This document shows, one piece after another, positions 19,617 to 28,755 of a DNA stretch of 64,000 bases. Where the stretch lies: positions 992,001-1,056,000 of the forward strand of contig NC_006513.1 of the NCBI RefSeq assembly GCF_000025965.1. The letters run 5' to 3'. The DNA is from Aromatoleum aromaticum EbN1. GTDB lineage: Bacteria; Pseudomonadota; Gammaproteobacteria; Burkholderiales; Rhodocyclaceae. The notes under the pieces are model-generated. The model searched no databases. It saw only the letters and a program-made list of their open reading frames with translations, and was not told the DNA's origin. The translations under genes were made by a program, and so were the position numbers. The number at the start of each line of letters is the position of its first letter. Within the stretch, counting starts at the first letter, position 1.

Positions 19617-20305
19617 AAACCGCACTGCGCGGCGCCGGCCGGGTGCTGCTGGTGCTGGTCGCGCTGTTCGTGCTGTACCAGCTGTGGATTTTCACGCTCG
19701 TGCTGTGGTGGAGCCACTTCAATCCGTCGAGCACGAGTTTCATGGAGCTGCGCCTCGACGAGTTGCAGGCGAAGCGACCGGATGTCGAACTGCGGCACGA
19801 GTGGGTGCCGTACGACCGCATCTCGATCCACCTCAAGCGCGCCGTGATCACCGCCGAGGACGACACTTTCATCGACCACGACGGTTTCGACTGGGAAGGC
19901 ATGCAGCGCGCGCTCGAGAAGAACCAGCGCAAGGGACGCGCCGTCGCCGGTGGCTCGACGATCAGCCAGCAGCTCGCGAAGAACCTGTTCCTGTCACCGT
20001 CGAAGAGCTACTTCCGCAAGGCCCAGGAGGCCCTCATCACGGTGATGATCGAAGCGGTGTGGAGCAAACGCCGCATCCTCGAGGTCTATCTCAACGTCGT
20101 CGAATGGGGCAACGGCATTTTCGGCTGCGAAGCCGCGGCGCGACGCTATTTCCGCGTCGCGGCAAGCCGCCTCGGCCCTGCCGAAGCCGCGCGCCTGGCG
20201 GTGATGCTGCCGAATCCGCGCCGCTACGAGAAGCAGTTCGGACCGCGCCTCGCAGCTCATGCCCGGAGGATCCGGTCGCGGATGGTTTACGCGACGGTGC
20301 CCTGA
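19613..20305 (+). CDS. mtgA: Monofunctional biosynthetic peptidoglycan transglycosylase
   Basis: Inner-membrane GT51 enzyme that polymerises lipid II glycan strands. It has 230 residues with one N-terminal membrane helix (VLLVLVALFVLYQLWIF). GT51 motifs are complete: TAEDDTFIDHDGF with the catalytic Glu near residue 81, GGSTISQQLAKNLFLSPSKS near residue 112, and LEVYLNVVEWGNGIFG near residue 157. It is translated with aroE through a 4-base overlap. Confidence 0.95.
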   Translation: MKTALRGAGRVLLVLVALFVLYQLWIFTLVLWWSHFNPSSTSFMELRLDELQAKRPDVELRHEWVPYDRISIHLKRAVITAEDDTFIDHDGFDWEGMQRALEKNQRKGRAVAGGSTISQQLAKNLFLSPSKSYFRKAQEALITVMIEAVWSKRRILEVYLNVVEWGNGIFGCEAAARRYFRVAASRLGPAEAARLAVMLPNPRRYEKQFGPRLAAHARRIRSRMVYATVP

Positions 20306-20476
20306 AACCGCCTTCCGGCGAACCGGCCGGCACGGGGGTCGAGGGCGTCGGTGACAAACTTTCGCCGCAGCGCAGCATTTTGTCGGATCCGGGGTCGCAA
20401 GGGCGGGTCGAAGTCCGTAGAATTCGCGCCTTACGCCCTGTCCATACCCGATTCCACACCCGCCCCGGAGGCGCCG

Positions 20477-21919
20477 ATGAGCGCGCAAGACGAGCTCCAC
20501 CCGGACGACATCCAGCAGCACCTGCGCGAAGTGCAGGCGCTGCTGTCGCGCCACAAGGTGGTGGAAGAACTCGTCCATCGGCAGGACATGCCGCGCCACG
20601 AGCTCGTCGAAAACCTCGTCCACAAGCAGCACCTCGCCGAGCTGCAGACTCGCCTCGACAAGCTCCACCCGGCCGACATCGCGTACATCCTCGAAGCGCT
20701 GCCGCCCGAGGACCGCCTGTTCGTCTGGGACCTCGTCAAGGCCGACCGCGACGGCGAAATCCTGCTGGAAGTATCGGACGCGGTGCGCGAGACGCTGATC
20801 GAGACGATGCGTCCCGACGAGCTCATCGCCGCGGCCGAGACGCTCGACGCCGACGAGCTCGCCGACCTCGCGCCCGACCTGCCGCCGGAAGTCATGCAGG
20901 ACGTCTTCCAGGCGCTCGACAGCGAAGGCCGCGAACAGCTGCGCGCGGCGATGTCGTTCCCGGAAGACTCGGTCGGCGCGCTGATGGACTTCGACATGGT
21001 GACGGTGCGCGAAGACGTCACGCTCGAAGTCGTGCTGCGCTACCTGCGCCGCTTCGAAGAGCTGCCCGACCATACCGACAAGCTGTTCGTCGTCGACCGC
21101 GACGATCACCTGAAAGGCATCCTGACGCTCGAATCGCTGCTGATCAACGATCCGGAGATGACTGTCGCGTCGGTGATGCACCGCGAGAACGTCATCAGCT
21201 TCGAGCCCGACGACGAAGCCGACGACGCGGCGCAGGCGTTCGAGCGCTACGACCTCGTGTCGGCGCCGGTCATCGACCGCGAACGGCGCGTCATCGGCCG
21301 GCTGACGGTCGCCGACGTCGTCGATTTCATCCGCGAGGAATCCGAAGCCGAGATCCTCAGCCACGCCGGCCTGCGCGAGGAGGAAGACATCTTCGCGTCG
21401 GTGTGGGATTCGGTGAAGAACCGCTGGGCGTGGCTCGCGGTGAACCTCGTCACGGCGTTCATCGCGTCGCGCGTGATCGGCGCGTTCGAAAACTCGATCG
21501 AGAAGCTCGTCGCGCTCGCCGCGCTGATGCCGATCGTCGCCGGCATCGGCGGCAACTCGGGCAACCAGACGATCACGATGATCGTGCGCGCGATCGCGAT
21601 GGGGCAGGTCGAGCAGTCGGCGATGCAGCGCCTGATGAAAAAAGAGATCGGCGTCGCGCTGTTCAACGGCGTCGTGTGGGGCGGGCTGCTCGGCGTGCTC
21701 GCGTGGTGGCTCTACGGCAGCGTGTCGCTCGGCGTCGTGATGACGGCCGCGATGACGCTGAACCTGCTGCTCGCCGCCGCCGCCGGCGTCGTGATCCCGA
21801 TGTTGCGCATGCGCCTCGGCGCCGATCCGGCGATCGGCGGCTCGGTGATGATCACCGCACTGACCGACTCCGGCGGCTTCTTCATCTTCCTCGGGCTCGC
21901 GACGCTGTTCCTGCTGTGA
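20477..21919 (+). CDS. mgtE: Magnesium transporter MgtE
   Basis: Mg2+ channel/transporter of 480 residues. Cytoplasmic N domain at residues about 25-140 (LHPADIAYILEALPPEDRLF), tandem CBS domains about 145-275, a plug helix, and five membrane helices in the last third. The Mg-selective GIGGNSGNQTITMIVRAIA segment is near residue 356. In known MgtE the N and CBS domains bind Mg2+ and close the pore. The ATG at 20477 is preceded by CCGGAGG. The gene is monocistronic and followed by an intact REP-like element. Confidence 0.95.
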   Translation: MSAQDELHPDDIQQHLREVQALLSRHKVVEELVHRQDMPRHELVENLVHKQHLAELQTRLDKLHPADIAYILEALPPEDRLFVWDLVKADRDGEILLEVSDAVRETLIETMRPDELIAAAETLDADELADLAPDLPPEVMQDVFQALDSEGREQLRAAMSFPEDSVGALMDFDMVTVREDVTLEVVLRYLRRFEELPDHTDKLFVVDRDDHLKGILTLESLLINDPEMTVASVMHRENVISFEPDDEADDAAQAFERYDLVSAPVIDRERRVIGRLTVADVVDFIREESEAEILSHAGLREEEDIFASVWDSVKNRWAWLAVNLVTAFIASRVIGAFENSIEKLVALAALMPIVAGIGGNSGNQTITMIVRAIAMGQVEQSAMQRLMKKEIGVALFNGVVWGGLLGVLAWWLYGSVSLGVVMTAAMTLNLLLAAAAGVVIPMLRMRLGADPAIGGSVMITALTDSGGFFIFLGLATLFLL

Positions 21920-21947
21920 TCCCGGCCGAAGCCCTCGGGTTCAGCAC

Positions 21948-22032
21948 CGTAGGGCGGAAAAGCGCAGCGCCTTCCGCCGGACGCAAGCCGGAAACAGGTG
22001 GCGGATAACGCCTTCGGCCCATCCGCCCTACG
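21948..22032. repeat. Intact REP-like palindromic element
   Basis: Imperfect palindrome bounded by CGTAGGGCGGA and its complement TCCGCCCTACG, with internal arms GCGCAGCGCCTTCCGCC and GGCGGATAACGCCTTCGG. It lies between the converging mgtE and hemL genes, the usual extragenic position of such elements. A decayed copy sits at 7944-8030. Transcribed, it would form a long hairpin that could terminate transcription from both sides. Confidence 0.85.
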
Positions 22033-22054
22033 CGATTCGGGATGCCGGCCCCGC

Positions 22055-23338
22055 TCACCCCAGCCTCGCGAATACCTCGCGTGCCGCGGCGATCGTTTCG
22101 TCGATGTCGGCCGCGGTATGCGCCGCCGACACGAACCCCGCCTCGAACGCCGACGGCGCGAAGTAGTGGCCGGCGTCGAGCATCGCGTGGAAGAAGCGGT
22201 TGAAGGCGTCGCGATCGGATGCCATGACGTCGGCGAAGGACTTCGGCACGGCGGCGCTGAAATACACGCCGAACATGCCGCCGACCGAGTCGGCGCTGAA
22301 CGTCACGCCGGCGTCGTTCGCCGCCGCGGCGAGCCCCGTGACGAGTTGCGTCGTGCGCGCGCCGAGGTTTTCGTAGAAACCGGGTTCGCGCAGCAATTTC
22401 AGCGACGCGAGGCCGGCTGCGACCGCGACCGGACTGCCCGACAGCGTGCCTGCCTGGTACACCGAACCGAGCGGCGCGATTTTCTCCATGATGTCGCGCC
22501 GGCCGCCGAAGGCGCCGACCGGCATGCCGCCGCCGATGACTTTGCCGAGTGTCGTGAGGTCCGGCATGATGCCGTAGAGCCCCTGCACACCTTGCGGGCC
22601 GACGCGAAAGCCCGTCATGACTTCGTCGAAGATCAGCACGACGCCGTATTCGGTGCACAGCCGGCGCAGCCCTTCGAGGAAGCCCGGCAGCGGCTTGACG
22701 AGGTTCATGTTGCCGGCGATCGCCTCGACGATGACTGCTGCGATCTCGCCACCGCGCGCGCGGAACGCGTCCTCGACCTGCTGCAGGTCGTTGTAGTCGA
22801 GCACGATCGTGTGCTTGGCGAAATCCGCCGGCACGCCGCCCGACGACGGGTTGCCGAACGTCAGCAGACCGGAGCCGGCCTTGACGAGCAGGCTGTCGGC
22901 GTGGCCGTGGTAGCAGCCTTCGAACTTGACGATCGCGTCGCGGCCGGTGAAGCCGCGCGCGAGCCGGATCGCGCTCATCGTCGCCTCGGTACCGGAGCTC
23001 ACCAGCCGCACCATCTCGATCGACGGCATCAGCTCGCAGATCAGCTCCGCAATGTCGACTTCGGCTTCGGACGGCGCGCCGAACGACAGCCCGGCGAGCG
23101 CCGCCTCGCGCACCGCCTCGACGATCGCCGGGTGCGCGTGGCCCGCGATCGCCGGCCCCCACGAGCCGACGTAATCGACATAGGCCTTGCCGTCAGCGTC
23201 CCACACGCGCGCCCCTTCGGCCCGACTGATGAAGCGCGGCGTGCCGCCGACCGAGCGGAACGCGCGGACCGGCGAGTTGACACCGCCGGGGATGGACTTC
23301 TGGGCACGCTGGAAAAGGGTTTCGTTTCTGCTGGTCAT
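22055..23338 (-). CDS. hemL: Glutamate-1-semialdehyde 2,1-aminomutase
   Basis: PLP enzyme of the C5 haem pathway that turns glutamate-1-semialdehyde into 5-aminolevulinate. It has 427 residues from the ATG at 23338 ([13 protein letters not shown]). Characteristic segments are [13 protein letters not shown] near residue 15, [17 protein letters not shown] near residue 145, and [11 protein letters not shown] then [17 protein letters not shown] with the PLP lysine near residue 268. An in-frame ATG at 23362 would add eight residues. thiE follows upstream on the same strand after about 50 bases. Confidence 0.95.
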   Translation of the reverse strand: MTSRNETLFQRAQKSIPGGVNSPVRAFRSVGGTPRFISRAEGARVWDADGKAYVDYVGSWGPAIAGHAHPAIVEAVREAALAGLSFGAPSEAEVDIAELICELMPSIEMVRLVSSGTEATMSAIRLARGFTGRDAIVKFEGCYHGHADSLLVKAGSGLLTFGNPSSGGVPADFAKHTIVLDYNDLQQVEDAFRARGGEIAAVIVEAIAGNMNLVKPLPGFLEGLRRLCTEYGVVLIFDEVMTGFRVGPQGVQGLYGIMPDLTTLGKVIGGGMPVGAFGGRRDIMEKIAPLGSVYQAGTLSGSPVAVAAGLASLKLLREPGFYENLGARTTQLVTGLAAAANDAGVTFSADSVGGMFGVYFSAAVPKSFADVMASDRDAFNRFFHAMLDAGHYFAPSAFEAGFVSAAHTAADIDETIAAAREVFARLG

Positions 23339-23385
23339 GTCGATGGCAACCCGTGATGACATTTGAAGGGAAAAAAGCGGACGCC

Positions 23386-24012
23386 TCAGGCGTCGAACAG
23401 CGTGCGGTAGGCAGCGGCGCGCGCGCCCGGATCGGGGGCGTCGAAGACGTCGGAGACGACCGCGAGAAGACTCGCCCCGGCCGCGATCACTTGCGCCGCG
23501 TTGTCGAGCGTGATGCCGCCGATCGCGGCGAGCGGCACATCGAGTTCGCGCCGGCCGCGGACGAACAGCTCGAGCGGCGCGCGCACTGCGGCCGGTTTCG
23601 TCGCCGAGGGGAACACCGCGCCGAATGCGACGTAATCGGCGCCGGCCGCACATCCCGCGACCGCGCGCGGCCACTCGTTGTAGCAGGTGACGCCGAGAAT
23701 CCGGCCCGGCCCGAGTGCGCGTCGCGCCGCGTCGAGATCGCCGTCCTCGCGGCCGAGGTGCACGCCGTCCGCGTCGGTCGCGAGCGCGAGCTCGAGGCTG
23801 TCGTTGACGATGAACGGCACGCCGGCCTCGCGGCACAGCGCCGCGATCTGCCGCGCCTGCCCGAGCCGCAGCGCGGCGTCCCGCTGCTTGCTGCGGTACT
23901 GCAGCAGCGCGGGCTGCCCTCTGAGCGCGCGCTCGACCTGCGCCACGAGCGTTGTCGTGTCGGGAGAGTCCGGGGTGATCAGGTACAGGCCGCGCAGGCG
24001 TGTGTCAGGCAT
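23386..24012 (-). CDS. thiE: Thiamine-phosphate synthase
   Basis: Couples HMP-PP with thiazole phosphate (THZ-P) to give thiamine phosphate in the cytoplasm. It has 208 residues. TIM-barrel motifs are [15 protein letters not shown] (pyrophosphate-binding Arg/Lys) near residue 40, [20 protein letters not shown] near residue 69, [11 protein letters not shown], and [11 protein letters not shown] near residue 143. Its start overlaps the end of the upstream thiD-like kinase by 8 bases, so the two are co-translated. Confidence 0.94.
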   Translation of the reverse strand: MPDTRLRGLYLITPDSPDTTTLVAQVERALRGQPALLQYRSKQRDAALRLGQARQIAALCREAGVPFIVNDSLELALATDADGVHLGREDGDLDAARRALGPGRILGVTCYNEWPRAVAGCAAGADYVAFGAVFPSATKPAAVRAPLELFVRGRRELDVPLAAIGGITLDNAAQVIAAGASLLAVVSDVFDAPDPGARAAAYRTLFDA

Positions 24013-24886
24013 CGTCGCGCTCCTCGGGCCGCGCCCAGAAGAAGCGGTCGGGAAGCGCCAGCCCCATCCCCGGCCGGTACGCGCCGGTGAGCGCCTGGAA
24101 CGTGAACTCCTGCGCTTCGCGCACCGCCTCGGGAACTTCCATGCCGTGCGCCAGCGCAGCCGCGACCGCACCCGCGAGCGTCGCGCCGGCGCCGAGGAAA
24201 CGCCCCGGCAGCCGCTCCCACGCATCAGTGCGCACGACGCCTCCTGCCCCCATCAGGATATTGACGACCTGCGGTCCCGGCTCGCCGGCTCCGGTCAGCA
24301 ACACGTATTCGAGACCGAGTTCCAGCAGGTGCGCGACGGCATCCTCGAGCACGAGCTGCTCGTCGGTGTCGGCGTCGGTGTCGGCGTCGGTGTCGGCGTC
24401 CGCGTCGGCGTCCTCGAGGCTGGCGAGCGCGAGCCGCAGCACTTCGTGGCGGCTCGCGACGAGCACCGTCACCTGCGGCAGGACCAGTTCGGCCAGCGCC
24501 GCGAGCATCTCGTCTGCCGCGCCTTCGTCGCCCTCGGCGTACGACAGCGCAGGCTCCAGCACGAGCGGCAGATCGGGGTAGTCGGACAGGATTTCGGCGA
24601 TCGCGGCGACGTTCTCGACGTTCCCGATCAGCCCCAGCTTGAACGCGTGCACCGGGATATCTTCGAGCACTGCGCGCGCCTGGGCGGCGACCGCGTCGGC
24701 ATCGAGCGCGAAGAGCTCCTCGATGCCGCGCGTGTCGCGCACGGCGACTGCCGCGACGACCGTCAGCGGGTGGCAACCCATGCTCGCGAGCGTCAGGACA
24801 TCGGACTGCAGGCCACCACCGCCCGTCGCGTCGCTGGTGGCAAAACAGAGCACGGAAGGCGGAACGTCGGGGGTACCGTAAGACAT
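24005..24886 (-). CDS. ThiD-like phosphomethylpyrimidine kinase with an acidic repeat insert
   Basis: Ribokinase-fold protein of 293 residues, a divergent second ThiD in this window. The substrate loop reads ATSDATGGGGLQSDVLTLAS near residue 17, and the C-terminal anion hole GAGATLAGAVAAALAHG near residue 240 departs from the canonical GTGCT. It keeps FKLGLIGN and LLTGAGEPG. An insert of alternating Asp-Ala and Asp-Thr residues (about 158-177) is encoded by a 12-bp tandem repeat. Overlap with thiE supports a thiamine role, possibly HMP-P kinase or salvage; it may have lost HMP kinase activity. Confidence 0.8.
   Translation of the reverse strand: MSYGTPDVPPSVLCFATSDATGGGGLQSDVLTLASMGCHPLTVVAAVAVRDTRGIEELFALDADAVAAQARAVLEDIPVHAFKLGLIGNVENVAAIAEILSDYPDLPLVLEPALSYAEGDEGAADEMLAALAELVLPQVTVLVASRHEVLRLALASLEDADADADTDADTDADTDEQLVLEDAVAHLLELGLEYVLLTGAGEPGPQVVNILMGAGGVVRTDAWERLPGRFLGAGATLAGAVAAALAHGMEVPEAVREAQEFTFQALTGAYRPGMGLALPDRFFWARPEERDDA
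24358..24414 (-). repeat. 12-bp tandem repeat inside the second thiD-like gene
   Basis: On the plus strand the unit GGTGTCGGCGTC occurs about four times in a row and ends in two degenerate copies. Read on the minus strand it encodes alternating Asp-Ala and Asp-Thr. The 12-base unit is a multiple of three, so copy number can change without a frameshift. It lies in a probable surface loop of the kinase. Confidence 0.85.
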
Positions 24887-24994
24887 TTATTCAGGCTACC
24901 TGCTGTGGGGTACGCCGGCTGGTCTGGCGCGGCAGGGAAAATGCGGTAAGATGCGGCGGATTTTACAGCCAATTCGCGCCGAGCACGCCGCCAG

Positions 24995-25174
24995 ATGGCC
25001 AACATGCAACACAGCACCTGGATGTGCCTGGTCTGCGGTTTCATCTATGACGAAGCCGTAGGACTGCCCGCCGAAGGTGTCCCGCCGGGCACCCGCTGGG
25101 AAGACCTTCCTCCGAACTGGACCTGCCCCGAGTGCGGAGCCCGCAAGGAAGACTTCGAGCCGGTCGAGTTCTGA
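24995..25174 (+). CDS. rubA: Rubredoxin
   Basis: Small electron carrier of 59 residues with one FeCys4 site formed by CLVCG near residue 11 and CPECG near residue 44, plus the family segment YDEAVGLPAEGVPPGTRWED. It stands just ahead of the type IV pilus chemosensory genes. This neighbourhood is common in betaproteobacteria and has no obvious functional reason. Partners could be alkane hydroxylase or oxidative-stress enzymes; none is nearby. A second in-frame ATG at 25004 is possible. Confidence 0.95.
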   Translation: MANMQHSTWMCLVCGFIYDEAVGLPAEGVPPGTRWEDLPPNWTCPECGARKEDFEPVEF

Positions 25175-25243
25175 AGCCTGCGGATGTCGCACATGTCGAC
25201 CGGGCGGAAGGGCTGCAAGAACGAACCAGCGAGGATTGACGTC

Positions 25244-25630
25244 ATGGATCTGACCGGAATCAGGGTGATGGTGATCGACGACAGCAACACCATCCGGCGC
25301 AGCGCCGAGATCTTTCTGACCCACTCGGGCTGCGAGGTGCTCCTCGCCGAGGACGGCTTCGATGCGCTGGCGAAAATCGCCGACCATCGCCCTCATGTCA
25401 TTTTCGTCGACATCATGATGCCGCGTCTCGACGGCTACCAGACCTGCGCGCTGATCAAGAAGAACCCGCGGCTTTCGGCGACGCCGGTGATCATGCTGTC
25501 GTCGAAGGACGGGCTGTTCGACCGCGCCCGCGGCCGCATGGTCGGCTCGGACGAATATCTCACCAAGCCGTTCACGAAGGACAGCCTGCTCAAGGCGGCA
25601 GCTGCTCACGCCAGCCGCACCACAGACTGA
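25244..25630 (+). CDS. pilG: Twitching motility response regulator PilG
   Basis: Single-domain CheY-like receiver of 128 residues. The phospho-acceptor Asp lies in VIFVDIMMPRLDGY near residue 57, with acidic pocket VIDDSN at the start and KPF near residue 110. In Pseudomonas, PilG receives phosphate from ChpA and promotes pilus extension. The ATG at 25244 has GAGG upstream, and MDLTGIRVMVIDD is the usual PilG N-terminus. It is the first gene of pilG-pilH-pilI-pilJ-chpA. Confidence 0.93.
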   Translation: MDLTGIRVMVIDDSNTIRRSAEIFLTHSGCEVLLAEDGFDALAKIADHRPHVIFVDIMMPRLDGYQTCALIKKNPRLSATPVIMLSSKDGLFDRARGRMVGSDEYLTKPFTKDSLLKAAAAHASRTTD

Positions 25631-25653
25631 CCGCCACGGGAGCACCGGGACAA

Positions 25654-26019
25654 ATGACGATCAAGAAAATCCTCGTGGTCGACGACTCGCCGACCGAACG
25701 CTTCGCCCTGACCGAGCTGCTGTCCGCGCGCGGCTACCAGGTGGTCACGGCCGAAAACGGCGAGGACGCGATCGCGAAGAGCAAGAGCGAAATGCCCGAC
25801 CTCATCCTGATGGATGTCGTCATGCCCGGCATCAACGGCTACCAGGCGACGCGCATGATCGCGCGCAGCGAATCGACCCGCTCGATCCCGATCATCATCT
25901 GCACCAGCAAAGGCCTCGAGACCGACCGCATCTGGGGCATGCGCCAGGGCGCCCATGACTATCTCGTGAAGCCGGTCGACGGCGCCGAGCTGCTCGTCCG
26001 CATCCAGGCGCTGGGCTGA
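25654..26019 (+). CDS. pilH: Twitching motility response regulator PilH
   Basis: Single-domain receiver of 121 residues. Phospho-acceptor Asp is in LILMDVVMPGINGYQATR near residue 52, pocket VVDDSPTERF at residue 8, and KPVDG near residue 108. In Pseudomonas, PilH opposes PilG and favours retraction or acts as a phosphate sink. It is 23 bases after pilG. The two paralogues are easily told apart by the PilH-specific PTERFALTELL and RMIARSESTRSIPII. Confidence 0.93.
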   Translation: MTIKKILVVDDSPTERFALTELLSARGYQVVTAENGEDAIAKSKSEMPDLILMDVVMPGINGYQATRMIARSESTRSIPIIICTSKGLETDRIWGMRQGAHDYLVKPVDGAELLVRIQALG

Positions 26020-26024
26020 GGCGG

Positions 26025-26540
26025 ATGGCGAAGCGACTGAGCCTGCGCGAGTTCCAGGAAGACCTCGTCCGCCGTTTTGCCGAAGCGCGCAGCGGCGACC
26101 GCCACGCGCTGCTGGGCGTGCGGGCCGGCGCGGAAAACTGGCTGATCGACCTGACCGACACCGGCGAGATCCTGCCGGTGCCGCCGCTCGCGCCGGTGCC
26201 GCTGACGTGCGAATGGTTCCGCGGCCTCGCGAACGTGCGCGGCACACTGTTCAGCGTCGTGGACTTTGCGGCTTTCCACGATGGCGCGCCGATCGATCCG
26301 GGCGGCGCGACCCGCCTGCTGCTGGTGGGCATGCGTCACAGCGTCAATTGCGCGCTGCTCGTCTCGCGCGCGATCGGCCTGCGCAGCCCCGACGACTTCC
26401 AGCCCGACCGGACCGCGGGCGACGACGCGCGGCCGTGGGTCCAGGGTCGCCTGCGCGATGCGCGGGAGCGTCTGTGGCTGAAGCTCGATCTCCCGCAACT
26501 CCTTGCGCATCGCAGTTTCCTGAACGCCGGCATCGACTGA
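26025..26540 (+). CDS. pilI: CheW-like adaptor PilI
   Basis: CheW-domain protein of 171 residues that links the chemoreceptor PilJ to the kinase ChpA in the pilus chemosensory array at the inner membrane. The CheW core is seen in WFRGLANVRGTLFSVVDFAA near residue 65 and LLLVGMRHSVNCALLVSRAI near residue 98. It starts 5 bases after the pilH stop. The N-terminal 40 residues (LSLREFQEDLVRRFAEA) are typical of PilI and not found in flagellar CheW. Confidence 0.9.
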   Translation: MAKRLSLREFQEDLVRRFAEARSGDRHALLGVRAGAENWLIDLTDTGEILPVPPLAPVPLTCEWFRGLANVRGTLFSVVDFAAFHDGAPIDPGGATRLLLVGMRHSVNCALLVSRAIGLRSPDDFQPDRTAGDDARPWVQGRLRDARERLWLKLDLPQLLAHRSFLNAGID

Positions 26541-26591
26541 CGCAAACCTGTTTTTTCCCTGAACGACGATCCGAATTCGCGGAGCAAGAAC

Positions 26592-28733
26592 ATGGCCCTC
26601 AAGCTTCCAAAGCTGGACTTCACCATCGCCAGGACGGCTTACGTCGAGGACGCGCCGGCCGCGACCACGATCATGGAAGCGCCGCTGCGCCGTCCTGCGG
26701 CGAAGGAACGGAAGGCGCGGCCGCAAAAGCGCCCTCGCACCGCGTCCGAAAAGATCATCCTGCTGGGCATCGCCTTCGCGCTGACGACGATCGCGGGTCT
26801 CGGGCTGATCTTCCACCAGTTCCGCGAATCGGGGAACGCGACGACCTACATTTCCGTCGCCGGCGAAATGGAAACGCTGTCGCAACGGATCGCCAAGGCA
26901 GCGCAGCTGTCGCTGCAAGGCAACCCGCAGGCGTTCGTGGACCTGCGCAGCGGGACGAGCCGCTTCACCGAACTCCTCGACACGCTCGATCAGGGCGGCT
27001 CGATCGCCGGCAGGGAAATCCCGCCGGTGCCTGCCGTCGCGCAAGCCGGAATCGACGCGCTGCGCGCGGCGTGGAGCGAGACCGAGCGCAACATCGCCCG
27101 GTTGCTCGGCCAGGAGAAGATCCTTCTCACGCTGACCGACGCCATCACGACGCTCAACGAGGAGGATGAACAGCTGTTCCAGCAGGCGCGGCAGCTGGCG
27201 CAAGTCAAGCTGCAGACCAACGCTTCGAGCGCCGACATCGCCACGGCCAGCACCGTCGTGATGTTGACGCAACGCATCACGAAGAACGCGAACGCGTTGC
27301 TCGCCCCCAACGCGATCGAACCGCAGACCGCGACCGCGCTCGGCCAGGACGCGCACGCCCTCGTCGACCTCGTCGCCACGATCGCGCAGGCGACGACGGA
27401 TCCCGCGGCACGCGCGCGCCTGCAGGGTTTCGAGGCGCACGCACAGGACACTCTCGGCGCGGTCACCCGCATCGTCGACAACATCGACGTCCTGGTACGG
27501 GCGAAACAGGCCGGTCGCTATATCTTCTATCAGGATTCCGAGGCACTGACGACTCATGTGCGCGCGCTGTCCGCCACCTTCGACGAAAGCGTCCGCGGCC
27601 TGACTCCGGCGACGCTCGGGATCGCCGTCGTCGCCCTGCTCGGCCTGGCGATCCTCGGCCTGATGGCGAAGATCAACAATGCGGAAATCGCTGCCCGCGG
27701 CGCCGAAGCCGAAGCGTTGCGCAAGAACGCCGAGGACGAACACAACCTTGCCCAGCAGGCGATCCTGCGACTGATGAACGAAATGGGCGAGCTCGCCGAC
27801 GGCGACCTGACGGTGCGCACGACCGTTTCGGAGGACATCACCGGCGCGATCGCCGACTCGGTCAATTACACGATCGAGGAACTTTCGGTGCTGGTGCGGC
27901 GGATCAACGACGCTGCGGGCCGCGTCACCACCGCGACCGAAGCGGCGCAGAGCACGTCGAACGAATTGCTCGACGCGACCGGACGCCAGTCGCAGGAGAT
28001 CCAGGAAGCGGGCGCAGCAGTGCAGCAGATGGCCCGCTCGATGACCGAATCGTCCGAACTCGCGTTGCGCTCGGCGCAGGTCGCGCGGCGCTCGCTCGAC
28101 TCGGCGCGCAAAGGCGCCGGGGCGGTCGAGAACACGATTCGCGGCATGAACGACATCCGCGGCCAGATCCAGGAAACCTCGAAGCGCATCAAGCGGCTCG
28201 GCGAGTCGTCGCAGGAAATCGGCGAGATCGTCGAACTCATCTCGGATATCACCGAACAGACCAACGTCCTCGCGCTGAACGCGGCGATCCAGGCCGCCTC
28301 GGCCGGCGAAGCGGGACGCGGCTTCACCGTCGTCGCCGAAGAAGTGCAGCGCCTGGCCGAACGCTCGGGCGAAGCGACGAAGCAGATCGCGGCGATCGTG
28401 AAAACGATCCAGACCGACACCAAGGATGCGGTCGGCTCGATGGAAACGGCGACGCGCGACGTCGTCGAAGGGGCGCAGCTGTCCGACGCCGCGGGCCAGG
28501 CGCTGGCAGAGATCGGCGACGTGTCGACGGAAACGGCGCGCCTCATCGAACAGATTTCCGGCGACACGCAGCAGCAGGCCGCAGCCGCGACGCGCGTGGC
28601 CGAAGCGATGAAGGAGATCCTCGCAGTCACCGAGCAGACGGCGCGCGGCACGCAACAGACTGCCGTGTCGGTCGGCCAGCTTGCCGATCTTGCGGTCGAG
28701 CTCAAGGGCTCGGTGTCGGGCTTCAAGGTCTGA
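26592..28733 (+). CDS. pilJ: Type IV pilus methyl-accepting chemoreceptor PilJ
   Basis: Chemoreceptor of 713 residues that feeds ChpA. It has a cytoplasmic N-tail with basic residues and a first membrane helix near residues 52-75 ([20 protein letters not shown]). The periplasmic part is duplicated PilJ-type ([20 protein letters not shown] and later a similar [17 protein letters not shown]). A second helix lies near 335-358, then HAMP-like, and the MCP signalling hairpin ([20 protein letters not shown] near 555) follows. pilK (methyltransferase) is absent between pilJ and chpA. SD GGAGC precedes the ATG. Confidence 0.93.
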   Translation: MALKLPKLDFTIARTAYVEDAPAATTIMEAPLRRPAAKERKARPQKRPRTASEKIILLGIAFALTTIAGLGLIFHQFRESGNATTYISVAGEMETLSQRIAKAAQLSLQGNPQAFVDLRSGTSRFTELLDTLDQGGSIAGREIPPVPAVAQAGIDALRAAWSETERNIARLLGQEKILLTLTDAITTLNEEDEQLFQQARQLAQVKLQTNASSADIATASTVVMLTQRITKNANALLAPNAIEPQTATALGQDAHALVDLVATIAQATTDPAARARLQGFEAHAQDTLGAVTRIVDNIDVLVRAKQAGRYIFYQDSEALTTHVRALSATFDESVRGLTPATLGIAVVALLGLAILGLMAKINNAEIAARGAEAEALRKNAEDEHNLAQQAILRLMNEMGELADGDLTVRTTVSEDITGAIADSVNYTIEELSVLVRRINDAAGRVTTATEAAQSTSNELLDATGRQSQEIQEAGAAVQQMARSMTESSELALRSAQVARRSLDSARKGAGAVENTIRGMNDIRGQIQETSKRIKRLGESSQEIGEIVELISDITEQTNVLALNAAIQAASAGEAGRGFTVVAEEVQRLAERSGEATKQIAAIVKTIQTDTKDAVGSMETATRDVVEGAQLSDAAGQALAEIGDVSTETARLIEQISGDTQQQAAAATRVAEAMKEILAVTEQTARGTQQTAVSVGQLADLAVELKGSVSGFKV

Positions 28734-28755
28734 CCCGCGGCATCGAAGGACGCCC

